From Nonomuraea muscovyensis (lineage in GTDB: Bacteria; Actinomycetota; Actinomycetes; Streptosporangiales; Streptosporangiaceae): a stretch of 64,000 nucleotides of DNA. Positions 7,341 to 14,574 of the stretch are shown here, in pieces. A program made the translations under genes and the position numbers. Numbering within the stretch: position 1 is the stretch's first letter; every line of letters starts with the position of its first letter. The stretch spans positions 2,976,001 through 3,040,000 of the forward strand of contig NZ_JACHJB010000002.1 of the NCBI RefSeq assembly GCF_014207745.1. The letters are read 5' to 3'. The notes below the pieces were generated by a model, which ran no database searches, had not been told where the DNA came from, and saw only the letters and a list, made by a program, of their open reading frames with translations.

Positions 7341-7623
7341 CTCGGCGAGCAGCCTGCCGAGCGCGTCGGCCACCTCGACGTAGCTGAGCCCGCCTTACGC
7401 GACGAGCAACAGCACGTCCCGATCCCCGGGCCGCAGAGCGCCGAGGGCGGCCGAGAGCCTGCGCTGCTGGTCGCCGGAGTCCTCGGTCAGCGCGCCGCCG
7501 TCGACGAGCGAGGCGTCACGCGCCCGTTCCCACGTCCGGTACAGGCGCGCCTCGTCGCGGTGATGGCGCCGGATCAGGTTGGTGGCGATGCCGAACAGCC
7601 ACGCCCGAGCGTCCTGTCGTGTG
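7341..7623 (-). pseudogene. ECF sigma factor, C-terminal fragment
   Basis: Homology begins RQDARAWLFGIATNLIRRHH (sigma region 2 end) and runs to ALGALRPGDRDVLLLVA, the start of region 4. There a TAA at 7395-7397 interrupts the reading. Past the stop the same frame still reads GGLSYVEVADALGRLLAEAR, so the stop is a nonsense change inside region 4, and the usual GTVRSRLHRAR helix is lost. The matching N-terminus is at 9072-9353 on the other side of a TnpB element. Confidence 0.85.
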
Positions 7624-7637
7624 GTGTCTTGACGCGC

Positions 7638-7659
7638 TCTCCGGGCTGAAACCCGGAGA
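7638..7659 (-). ncRNA. Right-end hairpin, probable omega RNA scaffold 3' part
   Basis: An 8-bp stem (7638-7645 with 7652-7659) and 6-base loop lie just after the tnpB stop on the minus strand, reading CTCCGGGTTTCAGCCCGGAG. Right ends of TnpB-only elements carry this type of stem with a TTCAG-like loop and end in TCAA-like sequence, seen here at about 7626-7631. Transcription through it would give a guide RNA. Exact ends are unknown. Confidence 0.5.
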
Positions 7660-7680
7660 TTCTGGCCTGTGCCGTCCCGT

Positions 7681-8916
7681 TCACGCGGCGGCACTTCCCC
7701 GGCTTCCTGTTTCGCTGACCTGTGCCCGGACGGATCCGGGTCTTACCTGATCTCCACAGGCGTTTTGCCTCTCCGCCCGTCCGGCGGCGAGAATGTTGAT
7801 CGCGGCGTTCACATCCCGGTCGTGGGTGACCCCGCACGGGCAGGTCCACTCCCGCACCGACAGCGGCATCGCCTCGGCGACGACACCGCACGCCGAACAC
7901 AGCTTGGAGGAGGGGAAGAACCGGCCGACCTTGGCGAAGTACCTGCCATACAGCTTCGCCTTGTACTCCAGCATGCCCACGAACGCCGACCACCCGGCAT
8001 CGTGGACGCTCTTGGCCAACCGGGTGCGGGCCAGTCCCTTGACCGCCAGGTCCTCCACATACACCGCTTGGTTGTCGCGGATAATCCGCGTGGAGGCCTG
8101 ATGGTGGAACTCGCGGCGCGCGTCGGCGACCCTGGCGTGCTGGCGGGCAACCCGCAGGCGGGCCCTGGCCCGGTTGCTCGATCCTTTCTGCTTGCGCGAC
8201 AGCGCCCGCTGGAGTTTCCTAAGCTTCTTCTCCGCACGGCGCAGGAATCTCGGCGAGGACACCTTGGTGCCGTCGGCCAGGACGGCGAAGTGCCCCAGCC
8301 CCAGGTCGATCCCCGTCTCAGCGCCGGTCTCAGTGCCGGTCTCAGTGCCCGTCTCGGCACCCGTCTCGGGCAACGCCGTCTGGGTCACCTGGAGCACGAA
8401 CGAGGCGAAGTATCGCCCGGCCGCGTCCTTGAAGACCGTGACCGACGACGGCTCGGCGGGCAGTTCCCGTGACCAGCGCACCGCCACATCCCCGATCTTC
8501 GGCAAGCGCAGCCTGCCCTGCGCGGTGATCGAGAAGCGGGCGTTCTTGGTGAACTGGATCGCCTGCCGGTTGTCCTTGCGGGACCGGAAGCGGGGCGGCG
8601 CGAGTTTCGGCCCCTTGCGCCTGCCGGAGACAGAGGCGAAGAAGTTGCGGAACGCGGTGGTGCAGTCCGCCAGGGCCTGCTGGAGTACCACGGCGGACAC
8701 CTCGCCCAGCCAGGCCCGCCGCGGGGTCTTCTTCGCCTCGGTGATCACAGCGCGGGACAGGTCGGCGTCGGTGAGGAACGGCAGTCCTTGCTCATGAGCG
8801 TGATTGCGCAGCGCGAGCGCGTCGTTGAACACCACGCGGGCGCACCCGAATGCCTTGGCCAGGTCGATCCGCTGGCCGGGGGTCGGGTCGATCCGGTAGG
8901 AGTACCGCAACTGCAC
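7681..8916 (-). CDS. tnpB: TnpB RNA-guided endonuclease/transposon protein
   Basis: This 411-residue TnpB has the N-terminal RYSYRIDPTPGQ start and FNDALALRNHA. The RuvC-like motifs follow: GIDLGLGHFAVL (Asp about 204), VYVEDLAVKGL (Glu about 296) and HDRDVNAAINI (Asp). The zinc ribbon is CSACG...CPCG. All three acidic residues are present, so nuclease activity is plausible. Just before the first Asp an in-frame run ETGAETGTETGTETGAETG (residues 184-202) interrupts the usual short linker; it comes from a 12-base tandem repeat. In these elements TnpB uses an omega RNA to cut the empty donor site. Confidence 0.95.
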   Translation of the reverse strand: MQLRYSYRIDPTPGQRIDLAKAFGCARVVFNDALALRNHAHEQGLPFLTDADLSRAVITEAKKTPRRAWLGEVSAVVLQQALADCTTAFRNFFASVSGRRKGPKLAPPRFRSRKDNRQAIQFTKNARFSITAQGRLRLPKIGDVAVRWSRELPAEPSSVTVFKDAAGRYFASFVLQVTQTALPETGAETGTETGTETGAETGIDLGLGHFAVLADGTKVSSPRFLRRAEKKLRKLQRALSRKQKGSSNRARARLRVARQHARVADARREFHHQASTRIIRDNQAVYVEDLAVKGLARTRLAKSVHDAGWSAFVGMLEYKAKLYGRYFAKVGRFFPSSKLCSACGVVAEAMPLSVREWTCPCGVTHDRDVNAAINILAAGRAERQNACGDQVRPGSVRAQVSETGSRGSAAA

Positions 8917-9020
8917 CCGATCACCCTACAGTTGGTTTATGGCCGAGTACGGCGATATCAGAACCGGCCCCTGTGAGCCAGGTGGACGCCGGTCCGCCTG
9001 GCGGCGAATCGGCTATCCCT

Positions 9021-9067
9021 GTCCCGCTACGCGGGACGGTCGGCTTCACCCCCGGCCTGAAGGCCGG
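9021..9067. repeat. Left-end hairpins of the TnpB element
   Basis: Two small perfect stems lie upstream of tnpB: GTCCCGC/GCGGGAC at 9021-9037 and CCGGCCT/AGGCCGG at 9052-9067. Subterminal hairpins are the recognition structures of IS200/IS605 elements. The second stem closely resembles the right-end hairpin in sequence. Confidence 0.5.
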
Positions 9068-9071
9068 AGCA

Positions 9072-9353
9072 CTACCGACGATTCCGGTAGCGCTCCCGCT
9101 GGCGGAACGCCGCGAGGAACGTCTCCGCGGCGACGTCGTCCGCGGCGGCGCCCAGCCGGGCGGCGGCGTAGCGGTGGATCGCCGTGAAGTGCCTGCGGAA
9201 GATCTCGGCGAACCCCTCGGGGTCGTGCAGGGAGCGCCGGATCACCTCGGCGTCGGTGTCGTCGGGCGAGCCGGCGCCACCCGCGCCGAGCCGGGGGGTG
9301 AGGACGGGGTCCAGCAGGGCGCGATCCGGTGGGTGATCGCTGCTGAGTCTCAT
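9072..9353 (-). pseudogene. ECF sigma factor, N-terminal fragment
   Basis: Ninety-three codons begin MRLSSDHPPDRALLDPVLTP and contain the sigma region 2 signature: VIRRSLHDPEGFAEIFRRHF, then TAIHRYAAARLGAAADDVAA and ETFLAAFRQRERYR. The reading then enters the TnpB element and stops within a few codons. Together with 7341-7623 it would make a normal ECF sigma factor. Inactivation by insertion plus a later nonsense change is visible. Confidence 0.9.
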
Positions 9354-9457
9354 GCGGGAGATGCCTTTCGTCGGGCAGCGGACACCGTTATTGCCCGCGC
9401 GCTCCCGCTTTCTTCACGGCGACCGCGTACCGGCGTCCTGCACCCCCGCGCGGCCGG

Positions 9458-10282
9458 TCAGCGGGTCACGGTGGTGCGCATGGTGAGGGTCGCGTCCTCC
9501 CGGGACAGCGAGACGGTGACCGCGCCCAGCTCCGACGTCCGCGCGACGTGCGTGCCGCCGCACGGGATCGAGACCTCCCCCTCGGGCAGCGCGCAGTGCC
9601 AGGTGCGGCGGGCGGTGAGCCAGGGTCCGGGCACGTCGATCCGGACGGGCGCGCCGGCGGCGACCCAGGTCGCGAGCCGCTCGTTCACGTCCGCGGCGAT
9701 CCGGTCGAGGTCCAGGTCGTCGGCGGGGAAGCCCTTCTTGCGCAGCGACTTGCCCAGCCGGTAGACGTCCACGCTGCCGAACGGCGTGATGCGGGACGAG
9801 GTGATCGCCGTCTGGTCGAAGTCGGGATGCCCGAGTCCGTCACGCGCCGCTTCCTTGCGCCAGTGACCGGCGAGGGCGGCGTTCAGGGCGAGGGCGGCCA
9901 GGTGACAGGCGGTGTGCCCGGCCGACAGGGCGGCCCGGTGCTCGGCGTCCACCACCAGGTCGACGGTCTCCCCCACCGGCAGCGGGGTGTCGGTCACGTG
10001 CACGACCAGCCACTGCCAGTCGTCGGCGCCGCGCCGTACGGGGATGTCCGCCCCGAGGTGGAGGCCCTCCTGCTCGGACCAGGCGCCCGTCACGCAGTCG
10101 ACGACCGGCAGCCCGCCGAGCGTGCCCAGGTCGGCGGGCTGGTCGGGCCAGGTGTGGTCGAGCGGGTGGAACGGGGTCTCGCTGACGACGAGGCCGTGCC
10201 GGGCCCCCACCGGCACGGCCCCGACGATCTCCGAGCGGCCGGTGACATGACCGTTCGGGAAGGTGACAACTGTCGAATTCAC
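9458..10282 (-). CDS. AlaX-like alanyl-tRNA editing/metal-dependent hydrolase
   Basis: The 274-residue protein has an N-terminal beta-barrel like the AlaRS linker (RHGLVVSETPFHP, then GTLGGLPVVDCV). The editing-domain zinc motifs are HTACH (in LSAGHTACHLAALALN) and CGGTHV near the C-terminus. AlaX proteins clear Ser or Gly wrongly attached to tRNA(Ala). The GTG start at 10282 overlaps the TGA of the preceding MFS gene as GTGA, so translation is probably coupled. Pairing with a cyanate/NimT-type transporter suggests a shared role, perhaps amino-acid or analogue detoxification; that part is inference. Confidence 0.85.
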   Translation of the reverse strand: MNSTVVTFPNGHVTGRSEIVGAVPVGARHGLVVSETPFHPLDHTWPDQPADLGTLGGLPVVDCVTGAWSEQEGLHLGADIPVRRGADDWQWLVVHVTDTPLPVGETVDLVVDAEHRAALSAGHTACHLAALALNAALAGHWRKEAARDGLGHPDFDQTAITSSRITPFGSVDVYRLGKSLRKKGFPADDLDLDRIAADVNERLATWVAAGAPVRIDVPGPWLTARRTWHCALPEGEVSIPCGGTHVARTSELGAVTVSLSREDATLTMRTTVTR

Positions 10283-11523
10283 GCGGCCATCTTGCCAGCT
10301 CCGGCGCGGGCGCGACGCTCCGCCCCGCGCTCGTCCTCGATGAATCGCTCGCGGCCCGCGTACAGGCCGGTGTAGAGCTGCGCGGAGAGGACCGCGAAGA
10401 GCAGCACGTACGGCAGCGCCCAACCGCCGCTCAGGTCGTGCAGCACGCCGACGGCGAGCGGCCCGGCGCCGGCCATGAGGTAGCCGGCGCTCTGCCCGAA
10501 GGCGGACAGCGCGGCCGTGGCCTCGGCGGTGCGGGTGCGCAGCGCCAGCATCATGAGCGCCAGCGGGAACGAGCCCATGCCGACGCCGATGAGCATCACC
10601 CAGACCATCGCGGTCGAGGGCGGCGCGAACCACAGCCCGAGGAACCCCACCGCGTAGAACGCCACCAGGCCGGCCACGACCGGCCGCTGGTCGCGGAAGC
10701 GCGCGGCGACCGTGGGCACCAGGATCGAGATGGGGATGCTCAGGGCGGTGAAGACGCCGAGCACGACCCCCGCCTGCCCGGTGCTGTAGCCGGCGTCGGT
10801 GAGGATCGTGGGCAGCCAGCCGAACATGACGTACGCGATCGTGGACTGGGTGCCGAAGTAGACGGCGACCATCCAGGCGAGCCGGCTGCGGGCGAGCCGG
10901 CGAAGGCCGGTGCCCTGCCGGCCGCGGCGCTCGGGCTCGCTGCCCAGGAGCGCCAGCCACGGGAGCGCGGCCACGGCGGCCAGCGCGGCCCACACGCCGA
11001 GCGCGATGTGCCAGTCGCCCGAGGCCCGCTCGATGGGCACCGTGGCGGCGGCCGCCAGCATCGTGCCCGCGGCGAGGGCGGTAGTGTAGACGGTGGTCAT
11101 GACCCCGGTCCGGGCCGGGAAGTGCCGCTTGATCAGCGTCGGGATGAGCACGTTGCCGACGGCGCCGCCCGACAGGGCGAGCGCGCTGCTGAGCAGGAAG
11201 ACCGTCGCCGAGCCGACGACCGACCGCACGAGCAGTCCGACGCCGAGCGTGACGAGCGCGAGGAGCAGCAGGCGGTGCTCGCCGATCCGGAGGGCCAGGG
11301 TGGGCGTGACCGCGCCGACGGTGGCGAACGCCAGCACGGGCAGGGTGGTGAGCAGCCCGGTGCCGACGCTGGTCATGCCGAGCGCGCCGGCGAGCTGGTC
11401 CAGCAGAGGCCCCACGCTGGTCACGGCGGTGCGCAGGTTCAGCGCTGCGAGGACGATCCCCAGCACGAGCAGCCAGGCCAGGGGCCTGGTCCGGTCTCTG
11501 GACTCGGGGGCGAGCACAGTCAT
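10279..11523 (-). CDS. MFS transporter, CynX/NimT family
   Basis: The 414-residue protein has about twelve membrane helices and the family N-terminus LVLGIVLAALNLRTAVTSVG, followed by GPLLDQLAGALGMTSVGTGL. That region is typical of CynX (cyanate) and NimT (2-nitroimidazole) transporters. The C-terminal tail is charged (ERFIEDERGAERRARAG). It shares a 4-base GTGA overlap with the downstream AlaX-like gene, so the two form an operon. The substrate cannot be read from sequence; export of small organic acids or drugs is usual for the family. Confidence 0.9.
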   Translation of the reverse strand: MTVLAPESRDRTRPLAWLLVLGIVLAALNLRTAVTSVGPLLDQLAGALGMTSVGTGLLTTLPVLAFATVGAVTPTLALRIGEHRLLLLALVTLGVGLLVRSVVGSATVFLLSSALALSGGAVGNVLIPTLIKRHFPARTGVMTTVYTTALAAGTMLAAAATVPIERASGDWHIALGVWAALAAVAALPWLALLGSEPERRGRQGTGLRRLARSRLAWMVAVYFGTQSTIAYVMFGWLPTILTDAGYSTGQAGVVLGVFTALSIPISILVPTVAARFRDQRPVVAGLVAFYAVGFLGLWFAPPSTAMVWVMLIGVGMGSFPLALMMLALRTRTAEATAALSAFGQSAGYLMAGAGPLAVGVLHDLSGGWALPYVLLFAVLSAQLYTGLYAGRERFIEDERGAERRARAGAGKMAA

Positions 11524-11734
11524 GCGGAGTCGATCCTTCGGTCATGGGGTCATGGGATGACTCGCATGCTAACAGGCCCGAAATGGCGTTTTATTCCTGG
11601 CATATGGCGAAGCTCGCGTTTCAAGGTCACCCGTCCGGCCAGGACCCACCCTCGCCCGTGTGCCGTACGCCCGGCCCACATCCTGGGGCGGGTGGCTGCT
11701 CACCTCACCGGGATGCCTCACCAGGACATCAGGA
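11524..11734. other. Intergenic region, no gene seen
   Basis: This 211-bp gap contains the promoter of the MFS-AlaX operon (near 11540-11620, relatively AT-rich) and the end of the VOC gene. Nothing else recognisable was found. Confidence 0.35.
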
Positions 11735-12118
11735 TCAGCCGGACTCGGCGAGCAGATGGACGATACCGGCCGGGTTCTTGATCCAGTGGGTTCTGGAATC
11801 GAGGTTCTCCAGGGGCTCCACCTCGTCACACGGGTGGATACCGATGTCGGCCAGTTTGCTCGTCGCCGCGTCGAGGTCATCGGTGTGCAGTTGTAGCCAC
11901 AGGTCGGGCCGGCTGTAGTTGTCGACACAGTCGAGCCACAGCGTAGTGGGACCGAACCGCACCGAATGAGTTCGCGAGACGGTCGGGGCGTAGGAGACAT
12001 CGTCCTCTTTGACGTCGAAGCCCAGGGTGTCGCGGTAGAAGGCCACGGTGGCCTCGTACTGTGCCTTGGGGATCTTCATGGCGAGGTTCAGGCCGGCCGT
12101 GAATTCAGGCTTGCTCAC
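11735..12118 (-). CDS. VOC (glyoxalase/dioxygenase superfamily) protein
   Basis: The 127-residue protein has the two beta-alpha-beta-beta-beta halves of the vicinal oxygen chelate fold: AMKIPKAQYEATVAFYRDTL, GFDV, RFGPTTLWLDCVD, then LWLQLHTDDLDAATSKLADI, and WIKNPAGIVHLLAES. It is the last gene of the SRPBCC-ArsR-VOC operon, 21 bases after the ArsR stop. Family members act in metal-dependent detoxification or antibiotic binding. The actual reaction is unknown. Confidence 0.85.
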   Translation of the reverse strand: MSKPEFTAGLNLAMKIPKAQYEATVAFYRDTLGFDVKEDDVSYAPTVSRTHSVRFGPTTLWLDCVDNYSRPDLWLQLHTDDLDAATSKLADIGIHPCDEVEPLENLDSRTHWIKNPAGIVHLLAESG

Positions 12119-12139
12119 TGTTGCGTGACTCCTTCAGTT

Positions 12140-12484
12140 TCAGTCCGTGTCGGTGGCGTCAAGTGCACGTTCCAGCGCAGCCAGCCGGTCATCCCACCTG
12201 TTGGCGAGCCTGGCCAGCCACACCTGGGCCGTGCGAATGGCGGCCGGTTCCAACCGGTAGGGATGGCGGCGGCCGGCCGGTTCGCCGGAGCTGATCAGGC
12301 CCGCTTCGGCGAGCTGGCCCAGGTGCTTGGCGACCGCCTGGCGGCTGATCGGCAACCGTCGCGCCAGATCAGTGACGGTTGCGGGCCCGGCGCGGGCGAG
12401 CTCCTCCAGCAGCGCCCGCCGCGTCGGATCGGTGAGCGCCGCGAACACCGCGACGGCCTGCCCTTGTGAATCAGGCGGCCGCAT
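12140..12484 (-). CDS. ArsR-family regulator
   Basis: This 114-residue winged-helix protein shows the ArsR core: VFAALTDPTRRALLEELARA, then TVTDLARRLPISRQAVAKHL, GQLAEAGLI and the wing SGEPAGRRHPYRLEP. It has no metal-binding cysteine pair in the recognition helix, so it belongs to the group paired with AHSA1/SRPBCC proteins rather than to metal sensors. Its ATG at 12484 lies 14 bases inside the 3' end of the SRPBCC gene, which implies translational coupling. It probably represses its own operon through the twin palindromes at 12919-12961. Confidence 0.9.
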   Translation of the reverse strand: MRPPDSQGQAVAVFAALTDPTRRALLEELARAGPATVTDLARRLPISRQAVAKHLGQLAEAGLISSGEPAGRRHPYRLEPAAIRTAQVWLARLANRWDDRLAALERALDATDTD

Positions 12485-12905
12485 CGAGGTAGGTCTCCAG
12501 GTCGACGAGCTCTGTGTCCCATCCCTGACTGTTGGCCTTGCGGGCGGAGCGGGCCACGTCATCGGCGGCCTGGGCGAACCCGCTCTCCACGAGGCGCAGC
12601 CGGGTGCCGCCCGGCACCGGCTCCAGGGTGAAGTCGACAAGCGTCTGCGGTGCGTCATCCTCCGGCAGGCCCTCGATTCCCCACCTGAACGCGAAACGGC
12701 GTGGTGGGTCGACCACCGCGATCGTGGCGACGGATTCCTCGTCGAGGTCGTCCCAACGGAAGAACGCTCGCCCGCCGGGCCGCAGATCTATCTCCGCTGC
12801 CGAGCCGAACCACCGCGAGAGCCCCTCTGCGGTGGTCAGCGCGGCCCACACCCGCTCGATGGGGTGTCGTAGCACCGCCACACGTTCGATCGTGTCCGAA
12901 ACCAT
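12471..12905 (-). CDS. SRPBCC (AHSA1-like) protein
   Basis: The 144-residue START-like protein begins MVSDTIERVAVLRHPIERVW, followed by AALTTAEGLSRWFG and later FRWDDLDEESVATI. This is the AHSA1/activator-of-Hsp90-like group, which commonly travels with an ArsR regulator. The ATG at 12905 follows AAGGAGGG at about 12908-12916. The in-frame extension to 12938 was rejected because it would run through the operator repeats. A hydrophobic ligand pocket is expected from the fold, but the ligand is unknown. Confidence 0.9.
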   Translation of the reverse strand: MVSDTIERVAVLRHPIERVWAALTTAEGLSRWFGSAAEIDLRPGGRAFFRWDDLDEESVATIAVVDPPRRFAFRWGIEGLPEDDAPQTLVDFTLEPVPGGTRLRLVESGFAQAADDVARSARKANSQGWDTELVDLETYLDAAA

Positions 12906-12918
12906 GCCCACCCTCCTT

Positions 12919-12961
12919 CGCAACCTGTAGGTTGCCATTAAGAGGCAACCTACAGGTTGCG
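12919..12961. promoter_or_regulatory. Twin palindromic operators of the SRPBCC-ArsR-VOC operon
   Basis: Two 18-base arms (12919-12936 and 12944-12961) are perfect inverted copies separated by 7 bases. Each arm is itself a near-perfect palindrome, GCAACCT-GT-AGGTTGC and GCAACCT-AC-AGGTTGC. They sit directly upstream of the ribosome binding site, so a bound ArsR dimer pair would block transcription. This is the kind of site a winged-helix repressor recognises; the link to this ArsR is inferred from position. Confidence 0.8.
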
Positions 12962-13150
12962 ATCGTTGCCCGCAAGCAGCCCCGGCACGGAGGGCGACCT
13001 CCTACGCACCCGCACATGCGGGATCCCTCACCGGCTTGGACGGCCACCTGCACGACCGGACCGGCGGCCTGGTCGGGGCGTGCCCTCACCAGGTTCGCCG
13101 GGCCGGGATCGATGCCGTCCTGATCGACGCCTCCGCGATCAGACGGCGTC
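12962..13150. other. Intergenic region, no gene seen
   Basis: This 189-bp stretch lies between the ArsR operators and an IS5-like end. No frame shows recognisable protein sequence. It may hold DNA displaced by IS insertion. Confidence 0.3.
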
Positions 13151-13290
13151 CTAAGAACCCCTAACAGAATGATCTTTGTCTGTGCTTGATCGCTCGCGGT
13201 AGCGAAGGCGAGAGGATGGCGCGGCTGAAGCCGTGGGAGGTCAGTGATGAGCTGTGGGTGGTTATCGAGCGGCTGATCCCTCGGCGTCGA
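13151..13290 (+). mobile_element. IS5-like element remnant, left end only
   Basis: A terminal-repeat-like sequence at 13151-13174 (CTAAGAACCCCTAACAGAAT followed by GATC) matches about 18 of 24 bases of the IS5-like end at 16562-16585. From an ATG at 13216 the reading MARLKPWEVSDELWVVIERL then IPRRR is the N-terminus of an IS5-family transposase. Homology stops near 13290, where an unrelated gene fragment begins. The rest of the element is lost. Confidence 0.7.
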
Positions 13291-13326
13291 TCAACTGCCC
13301 ATGGAGCGATGTCGAGGCCGCGGTGA
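13216..13326 (+). pseudogene. IS5-family transposase N-terminal fragment
   Basis: About 25 codons of transposase N-terminus (PWEVSDELWVVIERLIP) are followed by unrelated codons and a TGA at 13324-13326. An intact IS5 transposase would be about 250-280 residues. Confidence 0.75.
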
Positions 13327-13480
13327 CCAGGTCGAGATCAGGCATACGGCGTCCGAGCAGCGGGTGTCCCTCACCGAGGTCGTATTGAATGTGAATGTCC
13401 AGGCCGGACATCATCGCGGCGAACCGCCGATGTTGAGGCCTGTCCAACCGCCGAGTGATGCACGTGTGGGGCCCGCTCAA
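13291..13480 (-). pseudogene. FAD-dependent aromatic monooxygenase, C-terminal fragment
   Basis: The minus-strand reading contains MMSGLDIHIQYDLGEGHPLL then GRRMPDLDLVTA. This is the conserved C-terminal segment of class A FAD aromatic hydroxylases (rdmE/mhpA group: DLGxGHPLLGRRxPDLDLVT). The rest of the enzyme (about 400 residues) is missing upstream, where the LacI gene lies, and the fragment runs into the IS5 remnant. It is a relic of a gene destroyed by rearrangement. Confidence 0.7.
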
Positions 13481-13484
13481 GGGG

Positions 13485-14543
13485 TTATAGCCCGTGGGCG
13501 TCGGAGGCGCCGGTACTGGAGGCGGATGCGGATGTGATGGACCATGGGATCTCTTGGCCGTTCGGCTGGTCGGGGTTGAGCGCCAGGTGCGCGCAGCGGC
13601 GGCCTTGGTCTCGTAGCGGGTTGGTGACGGACGTGATGCCGAGCCGTTGGCCGGCTGGTGACGCGTCCCAGCCGAGGTAGGCCGCCTCCGGGTGAGTCTC
13701 GCGGAGGGTCTGGTGGGCTCCTAGGGCGAGTTCGTCGCTCATGGCGATGATGAGCGCATGGGGAGTGAGTTGGGGGGCGAGTTCTCGCGCTGCCGCGGCG
13801 CCATCTGCCTGAGTGTTGCGTGCCACGACAGCGACGGGTGTACTCGTCCAGCTGAGCCCGGCCTGTTCGATGGCGGTACGGTAGCCGCGCAGACGGGCGT
13901 CGGTGACGGGAAACGGTGCGCGTGACGGCAGGTTCGCGACGGTCGTCACCATGTGCTCGCGGTGGCGATCGAGCGGGAATGAGATCAGTACGGGCGTCCG
14001 GCCGTCACGGAGTCCATGGGAGGCGACCGCGCGTGCGGCCCGGTAGTCGTCCTGGGTGACACACGTGATTCCCTGACGTGGTGGACCCCCCTGGATGACG
14101 GCGGGGCGGGGATCGCCGCCGACCGCCGCCAGCACCGGATCGTCCTCCGCGGTGGTCCACAACACGAAACCATCGACTGCCGCGGACAGCACCCGATCAG
14201 CGTCTGCGGCGTCGCCGCGCGTGGGGATGAAGGTGAGACCTCGGCCTTCCTCTACGCAGACCTCTGCGACCCCGGCCAGGAACTGTGCCGCTTGGGGATC
14301 GTCGAAGGCATACGCCAGGTGCTCGCTGAAAACCACCCCGAGCTGGTGCGTACGACCGGATTTCAGCGCACGCCCCACGGCGTCCGGGCGATACCCCAGC
14401 TCGCTGGCCGCGCGGCGCACGCGCTCGCGGGTGGCGGTCGCGACCCGTGCAGGCCGGGTGAAGGCATAGGAGGCGGTCATGGGTGACACTCCCGCACGAG
14501 CCGCCACGTCCTTCAGCGTCACACGTCTACGGCTGGTTGGCAC
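13485..14543 (-). CDS. LacI-family regulator
   Basis: The 352-residue protein has the LacI headpiece VTLKDVAARAGVSPMTASYA (residues 8-27), the hinge helix (VGRALKSGRTHQLGVVF) and a periplasmic-binding-protein-like effector domain (VDGFVLWTTAEDDP, IIAMSDELALGAHQTL). It is divergent from an MFS gene 31 bases away, with a LacI-type palindrome in the gap, so it almost certainly controls that transporter and itself. The C-terminus is Ser/Ala-rich and diverged (SSTGASDAHGL) beside the relic at 13480. The inducer is unknown. Confidence 0.92.
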   Translation of the reverse strand: MPTSRRRVTLKDVAARAGVSPMTASYAFTRPARVATATRERVRRAASELGYRPDAVGRALKSGRTHQLGVVFSEHLAYAFDDPQAAQFLAGVAEVCVEEGRGLTFIPTRGDAADADRVLSAAVDGFVLWTTAEDDPVLAAVGGDPRPAVIQGGPPRQGITCVTQDDYRAARAVASHGLRDGRTPVLISFPLDRHREHMVTTVANLPSRAPFPVTDARLRGYRTAIEQAGLSWTSTPVAVVARNTQADGAAAARELAPQLTPHALIIAMSDELALGAHQTLRETHPEAAYLGWDASPAGQRLGITSVTNPLRDQGRRCAHLALNPDQPNGQEIPWSITSASASSTGASDAHGL

Positions 14544-14557
14544 AGGACCATCCTATC

Positions 14558-14573
14558 TGTGTAGCGTTACACA
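14558..14573. promoter_or_regulatory. LacI-type operator
   Basis: The 16-base sequence TGTGTAGCGTTACACA has perfect TGTGTA/TACACA half-sites and an even centre, like LacI/GalR-family operators. It occupies the 31-bp gap between the LacI ATG (14543) and the MFS ATG (14575). The MFS start codon follows it within two bases, and no ribosome binding site is visible, which suggests a leaderless or nearly leaderless mRNA. Confidence 0.8.
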
Positions 14574-14574
14574 T

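Larger units (their letters stand above)
7624..9075 (-). mobile_element. IS1341-type (IS200/IS605 family) TnpB element
   Basis: About 1.45 kb separates two pieces of one ECF sigma gene. It carries a single tnpB gene and no tnpA, and has hairpins near both ends (7638-7659 and 9052-9067). The ends given are estimates from where sigma homology stops. Such elements depend on a tnpA supplied elsewhere. The hairpin just beyond tnpB is the usual scaffold of the omega RNA, whose guide would be read from the flank, here the sigma gene sequence near 7600-7625. Confidence 0.8.

Noticed and set aside
8318..8375. Short tandem repeat considered as a CRISPR array
   Set aside because: The units are 12 bases without spacers and in frame inside tnpB.
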